A stretch of 64,000 nucleotides of DNA from Trileptium ribeirensis (taxonomy: Eukaryota > Nematoda > Enoplea > Enoplida > Thoracostomopsidae): the NCBI GenBank assembly GCA_030248225.1, contig JASANE010001800.1, positions 22,952 to 86,951 on the forward strand, given 5' to 3'. Both the position numbers and the translations under genes were made by a program. The notes beneath the pieces were generated by a model, which worked only from the letters and a program-made list of their open reading frames with translations, was not told the DNA's origin and made no database searches. Within the stretch, counting starts at the first letter, position 1; every line of letters starts with the position of its first letter. Of this stretch, positions 61,701-64,000 are shown piece by piece.

Positions 61701-63800
61701 GTGTATCACAGAAACGTGTGATTTGAAAAATGCTTGTCCGAAAAACCAATAGGTATAAAATCTTGGGCGAGAGGGAGCCAAAATCTAGGGGTCGGCAGAC
61801 ACTTTTAGATTGTCAGCACGGAGGGTTACCGGGTTGGCTCCCGGTCCTTCTCCTGCAAAAAACCTGGAAGGCTATATTGTAGTAGTATCAAATGTATAAG
61901 CATGTTTTCCCTTGTTAATTAACGCTAAAATCTACAATTTTATAGTATAAAATATAACAATGTTCGGTCATCTTGCGCAGCTTGATGTGTATTTCAAAAC
62001 ATTTGCGTCTACTTCGAAAACCCAACGGTCCCAACGAAGTATCTAGAACTACTATCATGTTATAGCAACATTATAATAAATTGTTCTTTTTATCAGGGCG
62101 TAGTGGAGATTGTGTGTTGCAGCGGCGAAAGCTTTTAAAGTCCGTCTGTGTGTGTGATCGGCCATAACTCGGAAACAACTTAACGGATTTTCATGATCTC
62201 GGGGTCCTTCGAACCGGCATATTTTATTTACCGTGTATATTCGAGAGCGTGTTTTGGTTTGAGTTCAGGTTCCGGATGCAGATGTCTAAATGCGAGTTTT
62301 TTACCCCATTTCAGGACCCTCGACAGTAGCAAAATTATTTTTATCTTAACTTACAAATTTTTTCTCTGGTTGGTTATATTTCATAGTAAAATAATAAATC
62401 CCGATGCCTCTTTTTGTTTTTCGATTAAGGCTCAGGTTCTGAAGTTATGAGGCTTGAGATCTTTGAGGTTTCCTGATCCAAAATATAAAAATTTGTTCCG
62501 ACGTCCTGCGCGGCAGCAAAGTTTCACTTACGGGCTTTCGGGCATGGGAAACTCATTGCCGGTATTGGTTTTGCTCTGCGACCCATGGTTTCATGGGTAC
62601 GGCGATATCGCGCCCCCTTTTTCCTCAACCCAAAATTGTGCAATCCAATGAGGCTGATAGCTTGCACCTGGGGGTTTTCGAGCATGGGAAATTTATTGCC
62701 GGTTTTACTTTTGTGCTAACGTGTTCGGCATTGTATGATATCTACATATCATATCGACCTATGCTATTGAGAGCTGATTGGCTGTGCACGCAAAAGGTGT
62801 TAGTGTACCTATGTATGCTTAACTACGATCTGCAGTCTCGATAGGGTTATTGACGGAGGCAAGACGAGCCACCGAAGGTGGCGAGTCGCAGCCGGAGGCG
62901 TACATTTAACTTTATATATATCAATATACTAGACGCAAAATTTCAATTTTCTCTGTGACTTTTTTTTTGTTTGTCTCAGACAGGTCTGCAGGTTGAACGC
63001 CTGGGCCGATTTTAGAAATTTTTTTTTCTGGTGTAACATATTCTCTTGCGGAGTGCCTTTTCTGTGATCATTTTTTTCTACGAAAACTGCTTTGTACTCA
63101 AAATTAAGCAAATGTTGCTCAAACTTAGGGATTTTTGCCATTTTTTCAGCTTTTTCACCGCATCTCGACAACCGTTCGTGCTATATCGGACATTTTTTTA
63201 CATAAAATGTAAATTCACGTTTTCTAAAAAACTGTATATATCTGATAGACGTATATCATAAATTTCATTAAAAATTAAGCAAATTACTCTTAAAATTGAC
63301 TTCAGGGAAACCTAAGCTCATCATATCTCAACAACATTTAGTGCTATCTCGGTCATTTTTGTTCCGACGTGACGTGTGTTCCTTCACGTTTTCTAAAAGA
63401 CTTTATTCGAGTGATATACTTACCTTTATAAATTCTCTTAAAATTAAGCAAAGTCTCTTAAAAATGAGTGAAAAATTATTAAGTGTGTTATAACTTTTGA
63501 ATGACTCGGCCGATTTGGACTAAATTTCATTGATGGGTACAACTTGATAGATGTATTGTCATTCTACTGTATAAATAACTAGACGTTTTCATGTCTTCCT
63601 CTTATTATTGTTACCAAAAATGTTAGAAATTTCACAAGCTGTATGCACTATTCATGCCGTTTGTTAACCACCATGCCTCCGTCACCCACGTTTACGTGTT
63701 ACTAGTTAGTATTGTGATATTTTAGTGTCATTTTGATGAAGACAAATATTCACGGTTTGTTTCGAATCTTGGCTATGACTGCGACGAAATTATGAAACAG
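3038..63800 (+). CDS. SEC31: SEC31 homologue, COPII coat outer-layer subunit (11 exons, 3' end beyond window)
   Basis: Spliced gene whose exons I place at 3038-3150, 10051-10318, 11376-11471, 12358-12498, 15825-15967, 18011-18110, 20784-20951, 23522-23662, 58631-58733, 59354-59490 and 63726-63800. All introns are GT/AG and phases match (2,0,0,0,2,0,0,0,1,0,0), giving 495 codons without a stop. SEC31 pairs with SEC13 to form the outer cage of COPII vesicles that carry cargo from the ER to the Golgi. The order of segments follows animal SEC31: AWSP near the N-terminus, [68 protein letters not shown], then [17 protein letters not shown]. The last marks the end of the propeller and start of the inserted blade that completes SEC13. 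Residues 425-495 begin the alpha-solenoid. The Pro-rich linker and C-terminal domain lie outside. Family assignment is firm; phylum-specific paralogy (SEC31A/B) cannot be judged. Confidence 0.95.
3878..5111 (+). mobile_element. Non-autonomous hAT element, full length, 8-bp flanks ATATATAT
   Basis: Begins CAGGGAGTAACCGGAATTCC and ends CGGTTCCGGTTATTCCCTG, which are inverted terminal repeats of the hAT CAGGG type. ATATATAT occurs at both 3870-3877 and 5112-5119; because the site is a (TA) tract this duplication is less decisive than in the sister copy at 39717. Subterminal regions are packed with CCGGTTCCGG motifs. A 64-bp block (4348-4411) is duplicated directly at 4412-4475 only in this copy. 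No transposase can be read. Confidence 0.88.
4348..4475 (+). repeat. 64-bp tandem duplication inside the hAT element
   Basis: Two units starting AAATCAGTCTACATTG at 4348 and 4412, with a few substitutions, containing AACGTTATCTGCAAYGCAGC. The copies at 37626, 39717 and 41850 carry one unit only, so the duplication arose in this lineage. Confidence 0.85.
5120..5291 (+). mobile_element. Truncated left end of the same hAT family
   Basis: Starts CAGGGAGTAACCGGAATTCC immediately after the 8-bp ATATATAT that follows the element at 3878-5111, in the same orientation. Homology continues through GGCAAAGGGCAAAAACCATA and stops at a short TA tract near 5291. The rest, including the right terminus, is missing. 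Confidence 0.85.
6897..7292. mobile_element. MITE of the CTGGSYNNTCCA group, target duplication TGATA
   Basis: Left end CTGTGCTCTCAAAATTGG and right end GAGTGGAGAGCTCAG; TGATA at 6892-6896 and 7293-7297. Internally homologous to 1742-2101 and 30659-31151. Confidence 0.85.
7786..8590 (+). repeat. Tandem array with about 168-bp period
   Basis: Diverged units begin near 7786, 7953, 8121 and 8294, with a further partial unit near 8432. Shared blocks include CACCCTAAGAGTG, GTGAGACCATATTTATGTA, GATAGGTGAAAAATGGTT and a stretch ending in ATCGTYAAAATTG. No coding capacity. The period is close to nucleosome repeat length. Confidence 0.82.
9749..9939. mobile_element. Mariner-type MITE (TACAGTACTCGC family)
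   Basis: Left end TACGTTACTCGCTAGAAATG and right end TGGCGAATACTGTA are imperfect inverted repeats with TA at both tips, as expected for Tc1/mariner insertion at TA. Interior contains repeated TCGAAC motifs shared with the copy at 12755-12976. Confidence 0.7.
10051..10318 (+). CDS. SEC31: SEC31 exon 2 (WD40 blades 1-2)
   Basis: Acceptor ATGCAG ends at 10050; the donor after 10318 is GTGATT. The first base completes a codon begun by exon 1 (AA+T, Asn38). Encodes residues 38-127, including [22 protein letters not shown] and [16 protein letters not shown], which align with the R-Y-H-K-L-I-W-G-P and D-K-H-T-G-P-V-R-A-L-D-V-N blocks of animal SEC31. The Met at 10058 is internal, not a start. Confidence 0.92.
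10319..11375 (+). other. SEC31 intron 2
   Basis: 1.06 kb, with a small GC-rich MITE at 10412-10559. The remaining 0.8 kb is AT-rich and shows nothing I recognise. Confidence 0.8.
10412..10559. mobile_element. Short GC-rich MITE, target duplication CTATT
   Basis: Left end TTGGCTTTTCCACGGACCC and right end GGTTTGGAGAAGTCAG are imperfect inverted repeats; CTATT at 10407-10411 and 10560-10564. The tips fit the CTGGSYNNTCCA pattern with one terminal change. Confidence 0.75.
11376..11471 (+). CDS. SEC31: SEC31 exon 3 (WD40 blade)
   Basis: Follows acceptor GATTTTAG; donor GTATGT after 11471; phase 0 on both sides; residues 128-159. Reads [20 protein letters not shown] then [12 protein letters not shown], the SEC31 block A-S-G-A-x-E-S-E-I-Y-I-W-D-L-N-N. 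A GT at 11445 could give a shorter exon, but the in-frame VMVPGPKAQ stretch matches the family's P-x-T-P-G-A-K-x-Q, so the longer exon is preferred. Confidence 0.92.
11472..12357 (+). other. SEC31 intron 3
   Basis: 886 bp, AT-rich. No repeat, RNA gene or coding signal recognised. Confidence 0.75.
12358..12498 (+). CDS. SEC31: SEC31 exon 4 (WD40 blade)
   Basis: Acceptor CATTTCAG ends at 12357; donor GTACAT after 12498; phase 0; residues 160-206. Encodes [20 protein letters not shown] followed by [20 protein letters not shown], with the canonical WD dipeptide and a conserved ITCVSWN strand. It joins in frame to exon 5 through [11 protein letters not shown]. Confidence 0.93.
12755..12976. mobile_element. 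Mariner-type MITE
   Basis: Starts TACAGCACTCGCCAGAAAT and ends CGGGCGAGCACTGTA, inverted repeats with TA tips. The interior is rich in TCGAAC/TCGAACA motifs like the copy at 9749-9939. It is preceded by AAGCGAAGCGAG, a motif also found at the 5' ends of the CTAG-ended family. Confidence 0.75.
13017..14413 (+). mobile_element. Degenerate copy of the CCGGTTCCGG hAT family
   Basis: Left end CAGGGGTAACTGGAATTCCG, then a diverged GGTTCCCAGTTGCGG; right end GACCAGGTTCCTG ... AATTTCGGTTCCGGTTAC, in the same order and orientation as the full copies. The interior no longer resembles them, so this is an old copy or a distinct subfamily sharing ends. Confidence 0.6.
15286..15542. mobile_element. Mariner-type MITE interrupted by a second MITE
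   Basis: Left end TACAGTACCGGGCAGAAATG, right end GAGCGAGTGCTTA. Without the inserted 182 bp and one 5-bp repeat, the two parts form an ordinary element with TTTCGAGCGAACGATTTCG near the junction. Confidence 0.65.
15320..15501. mobile_element. GC-rich MITE, target duplication TTTCG, nested in a mariner-type MITE
   Basis: Left end CTGGCCAGTCCAAAG and right end CTTTGGACTAGCCAG are inverted repeats with one mismatch in 15; TTTCG at 15315-15319 and 15502-15506. The interior is G- or C-rich (GCCGGGGGTGCCGG and similar). Ends closely resemble those of 18376-18764. Confidence 0.85.
15825..15967 (+). CDS. SEC31: SEC31 exon 5 (WD40 blade with LASEDD motif)
   Basis: Acceptor ATTTCTAG ends at 15824; donor GTAATG after 15967; enters in phase 0 and leaves in phase 2; residues 207-253. 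Contains [17 protein letters not shown] and [20 protein letters not shown]. The LASEDD-x5-IQMWDLR block is strongly diagnostic of SEC31. A cluster of mariner-type and 5-bp-duplication MITEs ends about 280 bp upstream. Confidence 0.94.
15968..18010 (+). other. SEC31 intron 5
   Basis: 2.0 kb, half of it a copy of the CTAG-ended interspersed family (about 16575-17597). No other structure recognised. Confidence 0.75.
16575..17597 (+). mobile_element. CTAG-ended interspersed repeat, possibly a non-autonomous Helitron
   Basis: Homologous to 56407-57314, 60092-61007 and, inverted, 21359-22925. Shared landmarks: GCCAAATCTGGCCATAYG-like block, CAGGCTTCGCATCGAAAA, GTACAGGTCATCAAGAAT, GAATACGATGGTTTGG, and the 3' end CCTCGCTTGCG...CTAG followed by T. 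A CTAG end preceded by a short GC hairpin and inserted before T fits Helitron termini, but no 5' TC end is clear in this copy. Confidence 0.6.
18011..18110 (+). CDS. SEC31: SEC31 exon 6 (WD40 blade, SCGKD motif)
   Basis: Acceptor ATAATTTAG ends at 18010; donor GTTAGT after 18110. The first G completes Lys254 (AA+G). Encodes [20 protein letters not shown] then [13 protein letters not shown], matching the G-I-L-A-I-A-W ... L-L-S-C-G-K-D-A-K-I ... W-N-P-N-T-G-E block of animal SEC31. Confidence 0.94.
18376..18764. mobile_element. G-rich MITE, perfect 15-bp terminal repeats, target duplication TTATT
   Basis: Left end CTGGCCTGTCCACAG and right end CTGTGGACAGGCCAG are perfect inverted repeats; TTATT at 18371-18375 and 18765-18769. 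Subterminal runs of 8-12 G (or C on the right) flank an AT-rich core. The exact repeats suggest recent insertion. Confidence 0.9.
19125..20245 (+). pseudogene. Decayed non-LTR retrotransposon (CR1/L2/Jockey-like), 5'-truncated
   Basis: Encodes recognisable reverse-transcriptase blocks: [19 protein letters not shown], then [17 protein letters not shown], then, after a frameshift near 19435, [13 protein letters not shown], where the catalytic Y-A-D-D has become [18 protein letters not shown] and SVKYLGV follow. A region beyond 19770, broken by stops, still matches the C-terminal H-W-L-P-V ... F-K thumb region to about 20230. Missing are the endonuclease domain and the start of RT. Dead by frameshift, stop codons and loss of an active-site Asp. 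Confidence 0.85.
20260..20309 (+). repeat. 25-bp direct duplication
   Basis: TTCACCGCTGAGCAGCAYAT occurs at 20260 and 20285, just after the LINE coding remnant. It may be part of its 3' untranslated region. Confidence 0.7.
20558..20650. repeat. (TA)n microsatellite
   Basis: About 90 bases of alternating T and A, interrupted once by CTAAAA and once by C, ending about 130 bp before SEC31 exon 7. Prone to slippage and cruciform formation. Confidence 0.9.
20784..20951 (+). CDS. SEC31: SEC31 exon 7 (last regular WD40 blade)
   Basis: Acceptor CATATTTAG ends at 20783; donor GTCAGC after 20951; phase 0; residues 288-343. Reads [20 protein letters not shown] then [20 protein letters not shown], followed by a hydrophilic TPQASPK linker. 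Matches the E-L-P-x-N-x-Q-W-x-F-x-I-x-W block. The exon lies just downstream of a long (TA)n tract. Confidence 0.93.
20952..23521 (+). other. SEC31 intron 7
   Basis: 2.6 kb, dominated by a minus-strand cluster of the CTAG-ended family (21359-22925). The rest shows no recognised feature. Confidence 0.75.
21359..22925 (-). mobile_element. Cluster of CTAG-ended repeats, inverted
   Basis: Read on the minus strand, the 3' end TGCGAGTTACTAG is followed by T at 21358, and the body matches 16575-17597. Three 5'-type ends (CGAGCGGARTTTCCACTGAG-like) occur at about 22925, 22215 and 22028, so several partial copies are joined head to tail. The innermost 5' end reads TCTACGAGCGAAGCGAGCGG, starting with TC after an A, as a Helitron would; 21359-22028 may therefore be one complete 670-bp element. 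Confidence 0.6.
23522..23662 (+). CDS. SEC31: SEC31 exon 8 (linker and start of blade insertion)
   Basis: Acceptor TTATTTTAG ends at 23521; donor GTGAGT after 23662; phase 0; residues 344-390. Encodes a variable linker and then [18 protein letters not shown], equivalent to the K-P-P-K-W-I-R-R-P-V-G-A-S-F-S element before the segment that inserts as the seventh blade into SEC13. The next coding exon is about 35 kb away. Confidence 0.93.
25250..26245 (+). repeat. Two diverged direct copies of an unnamed repeat
   Basis: 25250-25660 and 25880-26245 share blocks such as TCAGAAAC...GAAAACGTCTSTATTGARGTTAA, CAACTGGGKATGTTT and TGTCAAGGRCMCAAA-like text in the same order. Neither codes for anything recognisable. 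Confidence 0.55.
27187..27270 (+). repeat. Short tandem duplication, about 42-bp period
   Basis: AATTGTAAAATTTTATTRCAACA followed by CTATAACTTGRTAATA occurs twice in succession. Confidence 0.75.
28396..29952 (-). CDS. Orphan GPCR exon 2 (TM4-TM7 and cytoplasmic tail)
   Basis: 518 codons plus stop, the longest open frame in the window. It begins at acceptor TTTCAG with [20 protein letters not shown] (loop 2 into TM4), then a Cys- and Asn-rich extracellular loop. TM5 holds [22 protein letters not shown]6 [20 protein letters not shown] and TM7 [18 protein letters not shown], followed by Cys-Glu-His-Lys as a plausible helix 8 start with a palmitoylatable Cys. The tail carries Ser- and Thr-rich runs. 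An open frame of this length in AT-rich DNA, with higher GC and CpG than its surroundings, argues for selection. Confidence 0.75.
   Translation of the reverse strand, partial: LFPYHFSIYWTSGKKLLLVLIAYAISIISATCHPTTASTYDDLYDCRQSLKAASYNCSATRCTQNVTTNVIGLISNESKHTIEAATAAADINNVKQPINQPYTSFTLYTTWYVILVRVTALLVSATSVAIGVQQKRQMSYASLNRLQRNLYLAKLTATIATINTGIIIVGYPLTTVTEYSQAFQQQTNNYTSYTSHWGWQYLTTAQRSILYAATAFIELGLYIGPSCEHKQRQAESQTMLRRAHSKTGNATDWSFEDEKEIGCEGEAAAPAADAARLMSSSMKGDNCGKITRNTYKNGISMPLLAAASIPQLNKNPTTYAEKRRGSKQRKPSAPIIIETITTSTLSHHHQRGQKLACRTEFIDANNYLSKSAEYGPGQSTTAKTPIQLGSVHCSSTSIPSVESTHADASFPPAATDKTHLEEQINKELTTPTGSLCSVIVNPFVGDEIAVTVVVPPGAGMTSNCTKIPFRRLKEEKSGSKNLLLASMEDSSSGSSADESDHNNCIEDATSDHNDDITK
28396..34571 (-). 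CDS. Orphan rhodopsin-like GPCR, two exons, nested antisense in SEC31 intron 8
   Basis: Exon 1 is 34571-34128 and exon 2 is 29952-28396, joined by a 4,175-bp intron (donor GTACGT, acceptor TAATTTCAG, phase 0), giving 666 codons. Predicted membrane segments: TM1 about 13-40, TM2 47-76, TM3 ending in ERF at 143-145, TM4 163-180, TM5 255-280, TM6 298-320, TM7 350-371. Across the splice the protein reads ERFYAT|LFPYHF, a good ERY-x-A-x-x-x-P second-loop signature, which supports the join. Extracellular loop 2 is long (about 70 residues), Cys-rich, with N-glycosylation sequons (NCS, NVT, NES). The cytoplasmic tail is about 290 residues, Ser/Thr-rich and acidic at the end. TM7 lacks a clear NPxxY and TM6 lacks CWxP, so the receptor is divergent. 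I cannot name a ligand; a prostanoid- or amine-like origin is only a guess. It lies inside an intron of a housekeeping gene on the opposite strand. Confidence 0.72.
30272..30345 (-). ncRNA. tRNA-derived SINE or tRNA relic
   Basis: Minus strand reads TAGTACAGTGGTTACAGC (A-box/D-loop-like, AGTGGTTA), then AAATCACCTGAAGTCGCGGG and GGTACAAATC, a degenerate B box. The spacing is tRNA-like. Stems are too damaged for a working tRNA; a tRNA-derived SINE head is likely. Confidence 0.45.
30408..30559. mobile_element. Mariner-type MITE, nearly complete
   Basis: Starts TACAGTATCCGCCGAAAATG and ends TTTTAGCGAGTACTGTA; long imperfect inverted repeats running through GATTGTCGCTCGCTCG and its counterpart make the element a near-palindrome of 152 bp with TA tips. 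Confidence 0.82.
30590..32965 (-). pseudogene. Decayed non-LTR retrotransposon with RNase H domain (I/Jockey-group)
   Basis: Minus-strand remnants in order: [18 protein letters not shown] (RT block A, near 32950), [18 protein letters not shown] (catalytic Y-S-D-D), [11 protein letters not shown], a thumb region, then RNase H landmarks [15 protein letters not shown] and [23 protein letters not shown], and finally a zinc knuckle [18 protein letters not shown]. Multiple stops and frameshifts kill it; the 5' half is missing. The coding end lies at 31152-31154, and a 3' tail with GGGCCTCTGTGGCCTAATCAG resumes beyond the inserted MITE at 30600-30655. Confidence 0.85.
30659..31151. mobile_element. 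MITE of the CTGGSYNNTCCA group inserted at a LINE stop codon
   Basis: Left end CTGTGTTCTCCAAATCGG, right end CGAATGGAGAGCCCAG; CTATTC at 30653-30658 and 31152-31157 (6 bp, or 5 with one extra terminal C). Longer than its sisters because about 90 bp (TTTTTCTCTCCATCAAAAGY...TTTTTCTCTTGG) is duplicated inside. On the minus strand the target contains the TAG of the surrounding LINE. Confidence 0.85.
33845..33866. other. GC-rich perfect hairpin
   Basis: CGCCGCGC, a 6-nt GCCCAA spacer, then GCGCGGCG: eight perfect all-GC pairs in otherwise AT-rich DNA, followed by AATTTTAT. It sits in a GC-rich patch of about 220 bp (33740-33960) that may be an unclassified repeat. Confidence 0.6.
34128..34571 (-). 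CDS. Orphan GPCR exon 1 (N-terminus to end of TM3)
   Basis: Starts at ATG 34571-34569 and ends with codon ACG at 34128, before donor GTACGT; 148 codons. The short N-terminus carries an NYT glycosylation sequon. TM1 contains GHLTAF in the place of the usual GNxxV; TM2 has [10 protein letters not shown], where the conserved Asp would be Asn. TM3 is [20 protein letters not shown] followed by TIERF. Unspliced reading stops four codons past the donor, as expected if the intron is real. Confidence 0.72.
34614..34622 (-). promoter_or_regulatory. TATA-like box upstream of the nested GPCR
   Basis: On the minus strand the sequence TATATAAAG lies 43-51 bases before the GPCR start codon, followed by a small GCGGG patch. 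The spacing would place transcription start near 34590 with a short leader. The motif is good but the surroundings are AT-rich, so chance occurrence is possible. Confidence 0.4.
34712..34747. repeat. (AT)n microsatellite
   Basis: About 36 bases of alternating A and T, with one extra T. Confidence 0.85.
35173..35498. mobile_element. hAT-type MITE, perfect 8-bp target duplication ATAGCGAA
   Basis: Left end CAAGGGCGGATCCAGAGGGG and right end TTTCTGGATCCGCCACTG are inverted repeats, with the GGCGGATCCAG terminus widespread among hAT MITEs. ATAGCGAA occurs at 35165-35172 and 35499-35506. G-run near the left end, C-run near the right; no coding capacity. Confidence 0.92.
36339..36660. mobile_element. 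Long-inverted-repeat (palindromic) MITE at a TA site
   Basis: Left end AAGGCGTGTTCACACGCTCA continuing through AACTTTTTGCTCAAAATTTG; the right end is its near-exact reverse complement. TA flanks both sides (36337-36338, 36661-36662). Between them are repeated TCAAATTTTGATCAAAATTTG blocks that can fold on themselves. Confidence 0.85.
37626..38783 (-). mobile_element. Non-autonomous hAT element, inverted copy
   Basis: Reads CAGGGAATAGCCGGAACC at the left and GGAATTCCGGTTACTCCCTG at the right, the reverse orientation of 39717-40871, with which it is homologous throughout. The flanking octamers (CTGTGCCA and CCATTGGC) do not match, unlike the other full copies, so the target duplication has been lost. 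Confidence 0.85.
39717..40871 (+). mobile_element. Non-autonomous hAT element, perfect 8-bp target duplication ACAAATAG
   Basis: Left end CAGGGAGTAACCGGGATTCC, right end CGGTTCCGGTTATTCCCTG; ACAAATAG at 39709-39716 and 40872-40879. This is the best-preserved copy and proves the family belongs to the 8-bp-duplication class. It has no transposase; internal open frames are conserved only because the copies are young. Confidence 0.93.
41850..42507 (+). mobile_element. Internal fragment of the hAT family
   Basis: Homologous to about 39965-40622 of the full copy (from TAATTAGAGCAGGAATTTTT to CTCTGAATGTC), lacking both termini. It is followed after about 18 bp by another element at 42525. Confidence 0.82.
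42525..42968. mobile_element. Putative MITE with long imperfect inverted repeats
   Basis: Left ACCCCGGCAACTATCCTACT and right AGGATGGTTGGCGGGGTT are inverted repeats; inner repeats TGTTACGGAA (42564) and TTCCGTAACA (42910) also pair. The interior contains many short self-complementary pieces. No clear target duplication, so superfamily unknown. Confidence 0.6.
44460..44880 (+). promoter_or_regulatory. CpG-rich patch, possible promoter or first exon
   Basis: Several dozen CpG dinucleotides occur within about 340 bp, far denser than the AT-rich surroundings. A minimal reading frame at 44734-44796 ([20 protein letters not shown], then stop) and a donor-like AAGGTAATAT near 44872 could belong to a non-coding or leader exon on the plus strand. 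No homology recognised. Alternatives are an alternative SEC31 promoter, a lncRNA start, or an old GC-rich repeat. Confidence 0.3.
48303..48690 (+). repeat. 196-bp tandem duplication
   Basis: Two units, one starting near 48303 and one near 48499, share GAAGTTCGACGGACGGCCGG (48321 and 48517), CGCTTCGCTCCGCTCAGG, AACTGCAGACGCGATACAGG and AATAATCCCCTAAC. They differ by a few bases and a short indel. The GACGGACGGCC and GCTTCGCTCCGC text suggests the 3' part of an interspersed element duplicated in place. Confidence 0.85.
51795..52201. mobile_element. Foldback-type element with about 47-bp arms
   Basis: 51837-51882 (GCGATGATTTTGG ... GAGCTGGTTCAG) pairs with 52126-52172 (CTGAACCAGCTTATCGAG ... 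CCAAAATCATCGC) as an inverted repeat with about 80% identity. Pairing continues outward (TTTAGCTCACCCC against GGGGGGGCTAAA). The loop is about 240 bp of AT-rich sequence. Confidence 0.72.
55262..55582 (+). pseudogene. LINE 3' tail (CR1/L2-like), 5'-truncated
   Basis: Reads [20 protein letters not shown] and then [18 protein letters not shown] before a stop: the conserved A-P-x-L-W-N-x-L-P ... F-K-x-x-L-K-T-x-L-F end of CR1/L2/Jockey-type ORF2. A short 3' region follows and ends in TTAAATAAATAAAATGG, a simple-repeat tail typical of these LINEs. Confidence 0.85.
56407..57314 (+). mobile_element. CTAG-ended interspersed repeat, copy 2
   Basis: 5' part GGAAGCGAGCGGAGGTTCCC, 3' end CCCTCGCTTGCGAGACACTAG... 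with CTAG at 57311-57314 followed by T. CTCGC-TT-GCGAG just before the end can form a small hairpin. Homologous over its length to 60092-61007. Confidence 0.65.
58631..58733 (+). CDS. SEC31: SEC31 exon 9 (SEC13-docking blade)
   Basis: Acceptor CTTAATTTAG ends at 58630; donor GTACGT after 58733; enters in phase 0 and leaves in phase 1. Encodes [20 protein letters not shown] and then [20 protein letters not shown]-x-F-E is highly conserved in SEC31 and directly continues exon 8 (GARFA|FGGKLV), which proves the two are joined across the 35-kb intron. Confidence 0.94.
58734..59353 (+). other. SEC31 intron 9
   Basis: 620 bp, the shortest intron in the window. AT-rich; nothing recognised. Confidence 0.8.
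59354..59490 (+). CDS. SEC31: SEC31 exon 10 (end of blade insertion, start of solenoid)
   Basis: Acceptor TTATTGCAG ends at 59353; donor GTTTGG after 59490. The first two bases complete Val425 (G+TT). Encodes [20 protein letters not shown] then [20 protein letters not shown], aligning to the V-T-E-x-E-F-L ... Y-C-x-x-K-I ... W-x-F-L-K block of animal SEC31. The donor is weaker than the others. Confidence 0.92.
59594..59752. mobile_element. Degenerate mariner-type MITE
   Basis: Right end TAGCGAATACTCTA and left-side ACTGACTGTCGC match the TACAGTACTCGC family; the outer left end is eroded. GCGAGCGAGCGC-like motifs inside agree. Confidence 0.4.
60092..61007 (+). mobile_element. CTAG-ended interspersed repeat, copy 3
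   Basis: 5' part GAAGCGAGAGGAGTTTCTAC, shared body (TCTGTCGCTGTCATTCATAA, GCCAAATCTGGCCATACG), 3' end TTCGCTTGCGCGTTGCTAG followed by T. Same family as 16575, 21359 and 56407. Confidence 0.65.
62090..62910 (+). repeat. Unclassified interspersed element
   Basis: Begins GGCGTAGTGGAGATTGTGTG and continues with GTCCGTCTGTGTGTGTGATC, then ATAACTCGGAAACAACTTAA, a style common in invertebrate non-autonomous repeats. It contains two diverged copies of a block with GGGCATGGGAAACTCATTGC (62542) and GAGCATGGGAAATTTATTGC (62681). The right part has a perfect hairpin GCCACC-GAA-GGTGGC near 62869-62883 next to GCAGCCGGAGGCG. Confidence 0.5.
63060..63480 (+). repeat. Tandem array with about 170-bp period
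   Basis: AAATTAAGCAAA recurs at 63101, 63272 and 63441; CACGTTTTCTAAAARACT recurs about 63217 and 63384. Diverged units, unrelated in sequence to the 168-bp array in intron 1. Confidence 0.75.
63726..63800 (+). CDS. SEC31: SEC31 exon 11 (solenoid), gene continues past window
   Basis: Acceptor GATATTTTAG ends at 63725; donor GTAATC after 63800; phase 0; residues 471-495. Encodes [20 protein letters not shown] followed by EIMKQ. It corresponds to the N-F-E-D-D-S-R-x-K-Y-L-E-L-L-G-Y block. This is the last exon visible; roughly half of a typical SEC31 protein remains beyond 64000. Confidence 0.87.
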
Positions 63801-64000
63801 GTAATCATTTTTATTAAGCAAAACACTGATAAATAAAATGTTATTTTAAGGTTATAAGTTTAAAATCATCTTCATTATGGCGTAATAATTTATAATTGCT
63901 GCTCCGTGTATCAATGATATTTATCTGAAAGAGCTATGAAAGTGGTAAACTCTTCCCTTTAAAATTCATGCAATTTTTACAAAACGTATGTTTTAGCAAT
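63801..64000 (+). other. Start of SEC31 intron 11
   Basis: Begins GTAATC after exon 11 and runs to the window edge; AT-rich, no exon seen. Confidence 0.7.

Larger units (their letters stand above)
59491..63725 (+). other. SEC31 intron 10
   Basis: 4.2 kb. Holds a degenerate mariner-type MITE (about 59594-59752), a CTAG-ended repeat (60092-61007), a repeat-like block at 62090-62910 and a tandem array with about 170-bp period (about 63060-63480). A possible SINE-like T-arm (CCGGGTTGGCTCCCGG) lies at 61828. The rest is unassigned. Confidence 0.7.

Overview
The window is metazoan nuclear DNA: AT-rich, intron-rich and full of transposon remnants. Nothing looks bacterial: there are no operons, no ribosome-binding sites and no long uninterrupted genes. 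Exon matches to known animal proteins, non-LTR retrotransposon relics, and hAT and mariner-type MITEs point to an invertebrate animal. I cannot fix the phylum from sequence alone.

One gene dominates the plus strand. Eleven exons between 3038 and 63800 join in frame, with GT/AG borders and compatible phases, into 495 codons of SEC31, the COPII outer-coat subunit. They cover the start methionine, the WD40 propeller, the blade-insertion segment that docks SEC13, and the start of the alpha-solenoid. The gene runs off the right edge. Its introns range from 0.6 kb to one of about 35 kb (23663-58630).

A second gene lies antisense inside that 35-kb intron. It has two exons on the minus strand (34571-34128 and 29952-28396) and would encode a 666-residue seven-transmembrane, rhodopsin-like orphan receptor with an E-R-F motif at the end of TM3. 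A TATA-like box sits just upstream of its start codon. Its own 4.2-kb intron holds a dead LINE in the same orientation, and a MITE has landed at that LINE's stop codon.

The rest is repeat-rich. The clearest families are: (1) a 1.15-1.4-kb non-autonomous hAT family with CCGGTTCCGG-rich ends (3878-5111, 5120-5291, 13017-14413, 37626-38783, 39717-40871, 41850-42507), two copies with perfect 8-bp target duplications; (2) a second hAT MITE (35173-35498) with a perfect 8-bp duplication; (3) a GC-rich MITE group with termini close to CTGGSYNNTCCA and 5-6-bp target duplications (six copies); (4) Tc1/mariner-like MITEs with TACAGTA ends; (5) a family ending in CTAG before T, suggesting non-autonomous Helitrons; (6) palindromic and foldback MITEs; (7) three LINE relics; and (8) two unrelated tandem arrays, both with about 170-bp periods. 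No CRISPR array, rRNA or intact tRNA gene was found.

I did not find a clearly new molecular system. The most useful leads are the nested orphan receptor, the 5-bp-duplication MITE group, the CTAG-ended family, and a CpG-rich patch at 44460-44880 that may be an unrecognised promoter or first exon.
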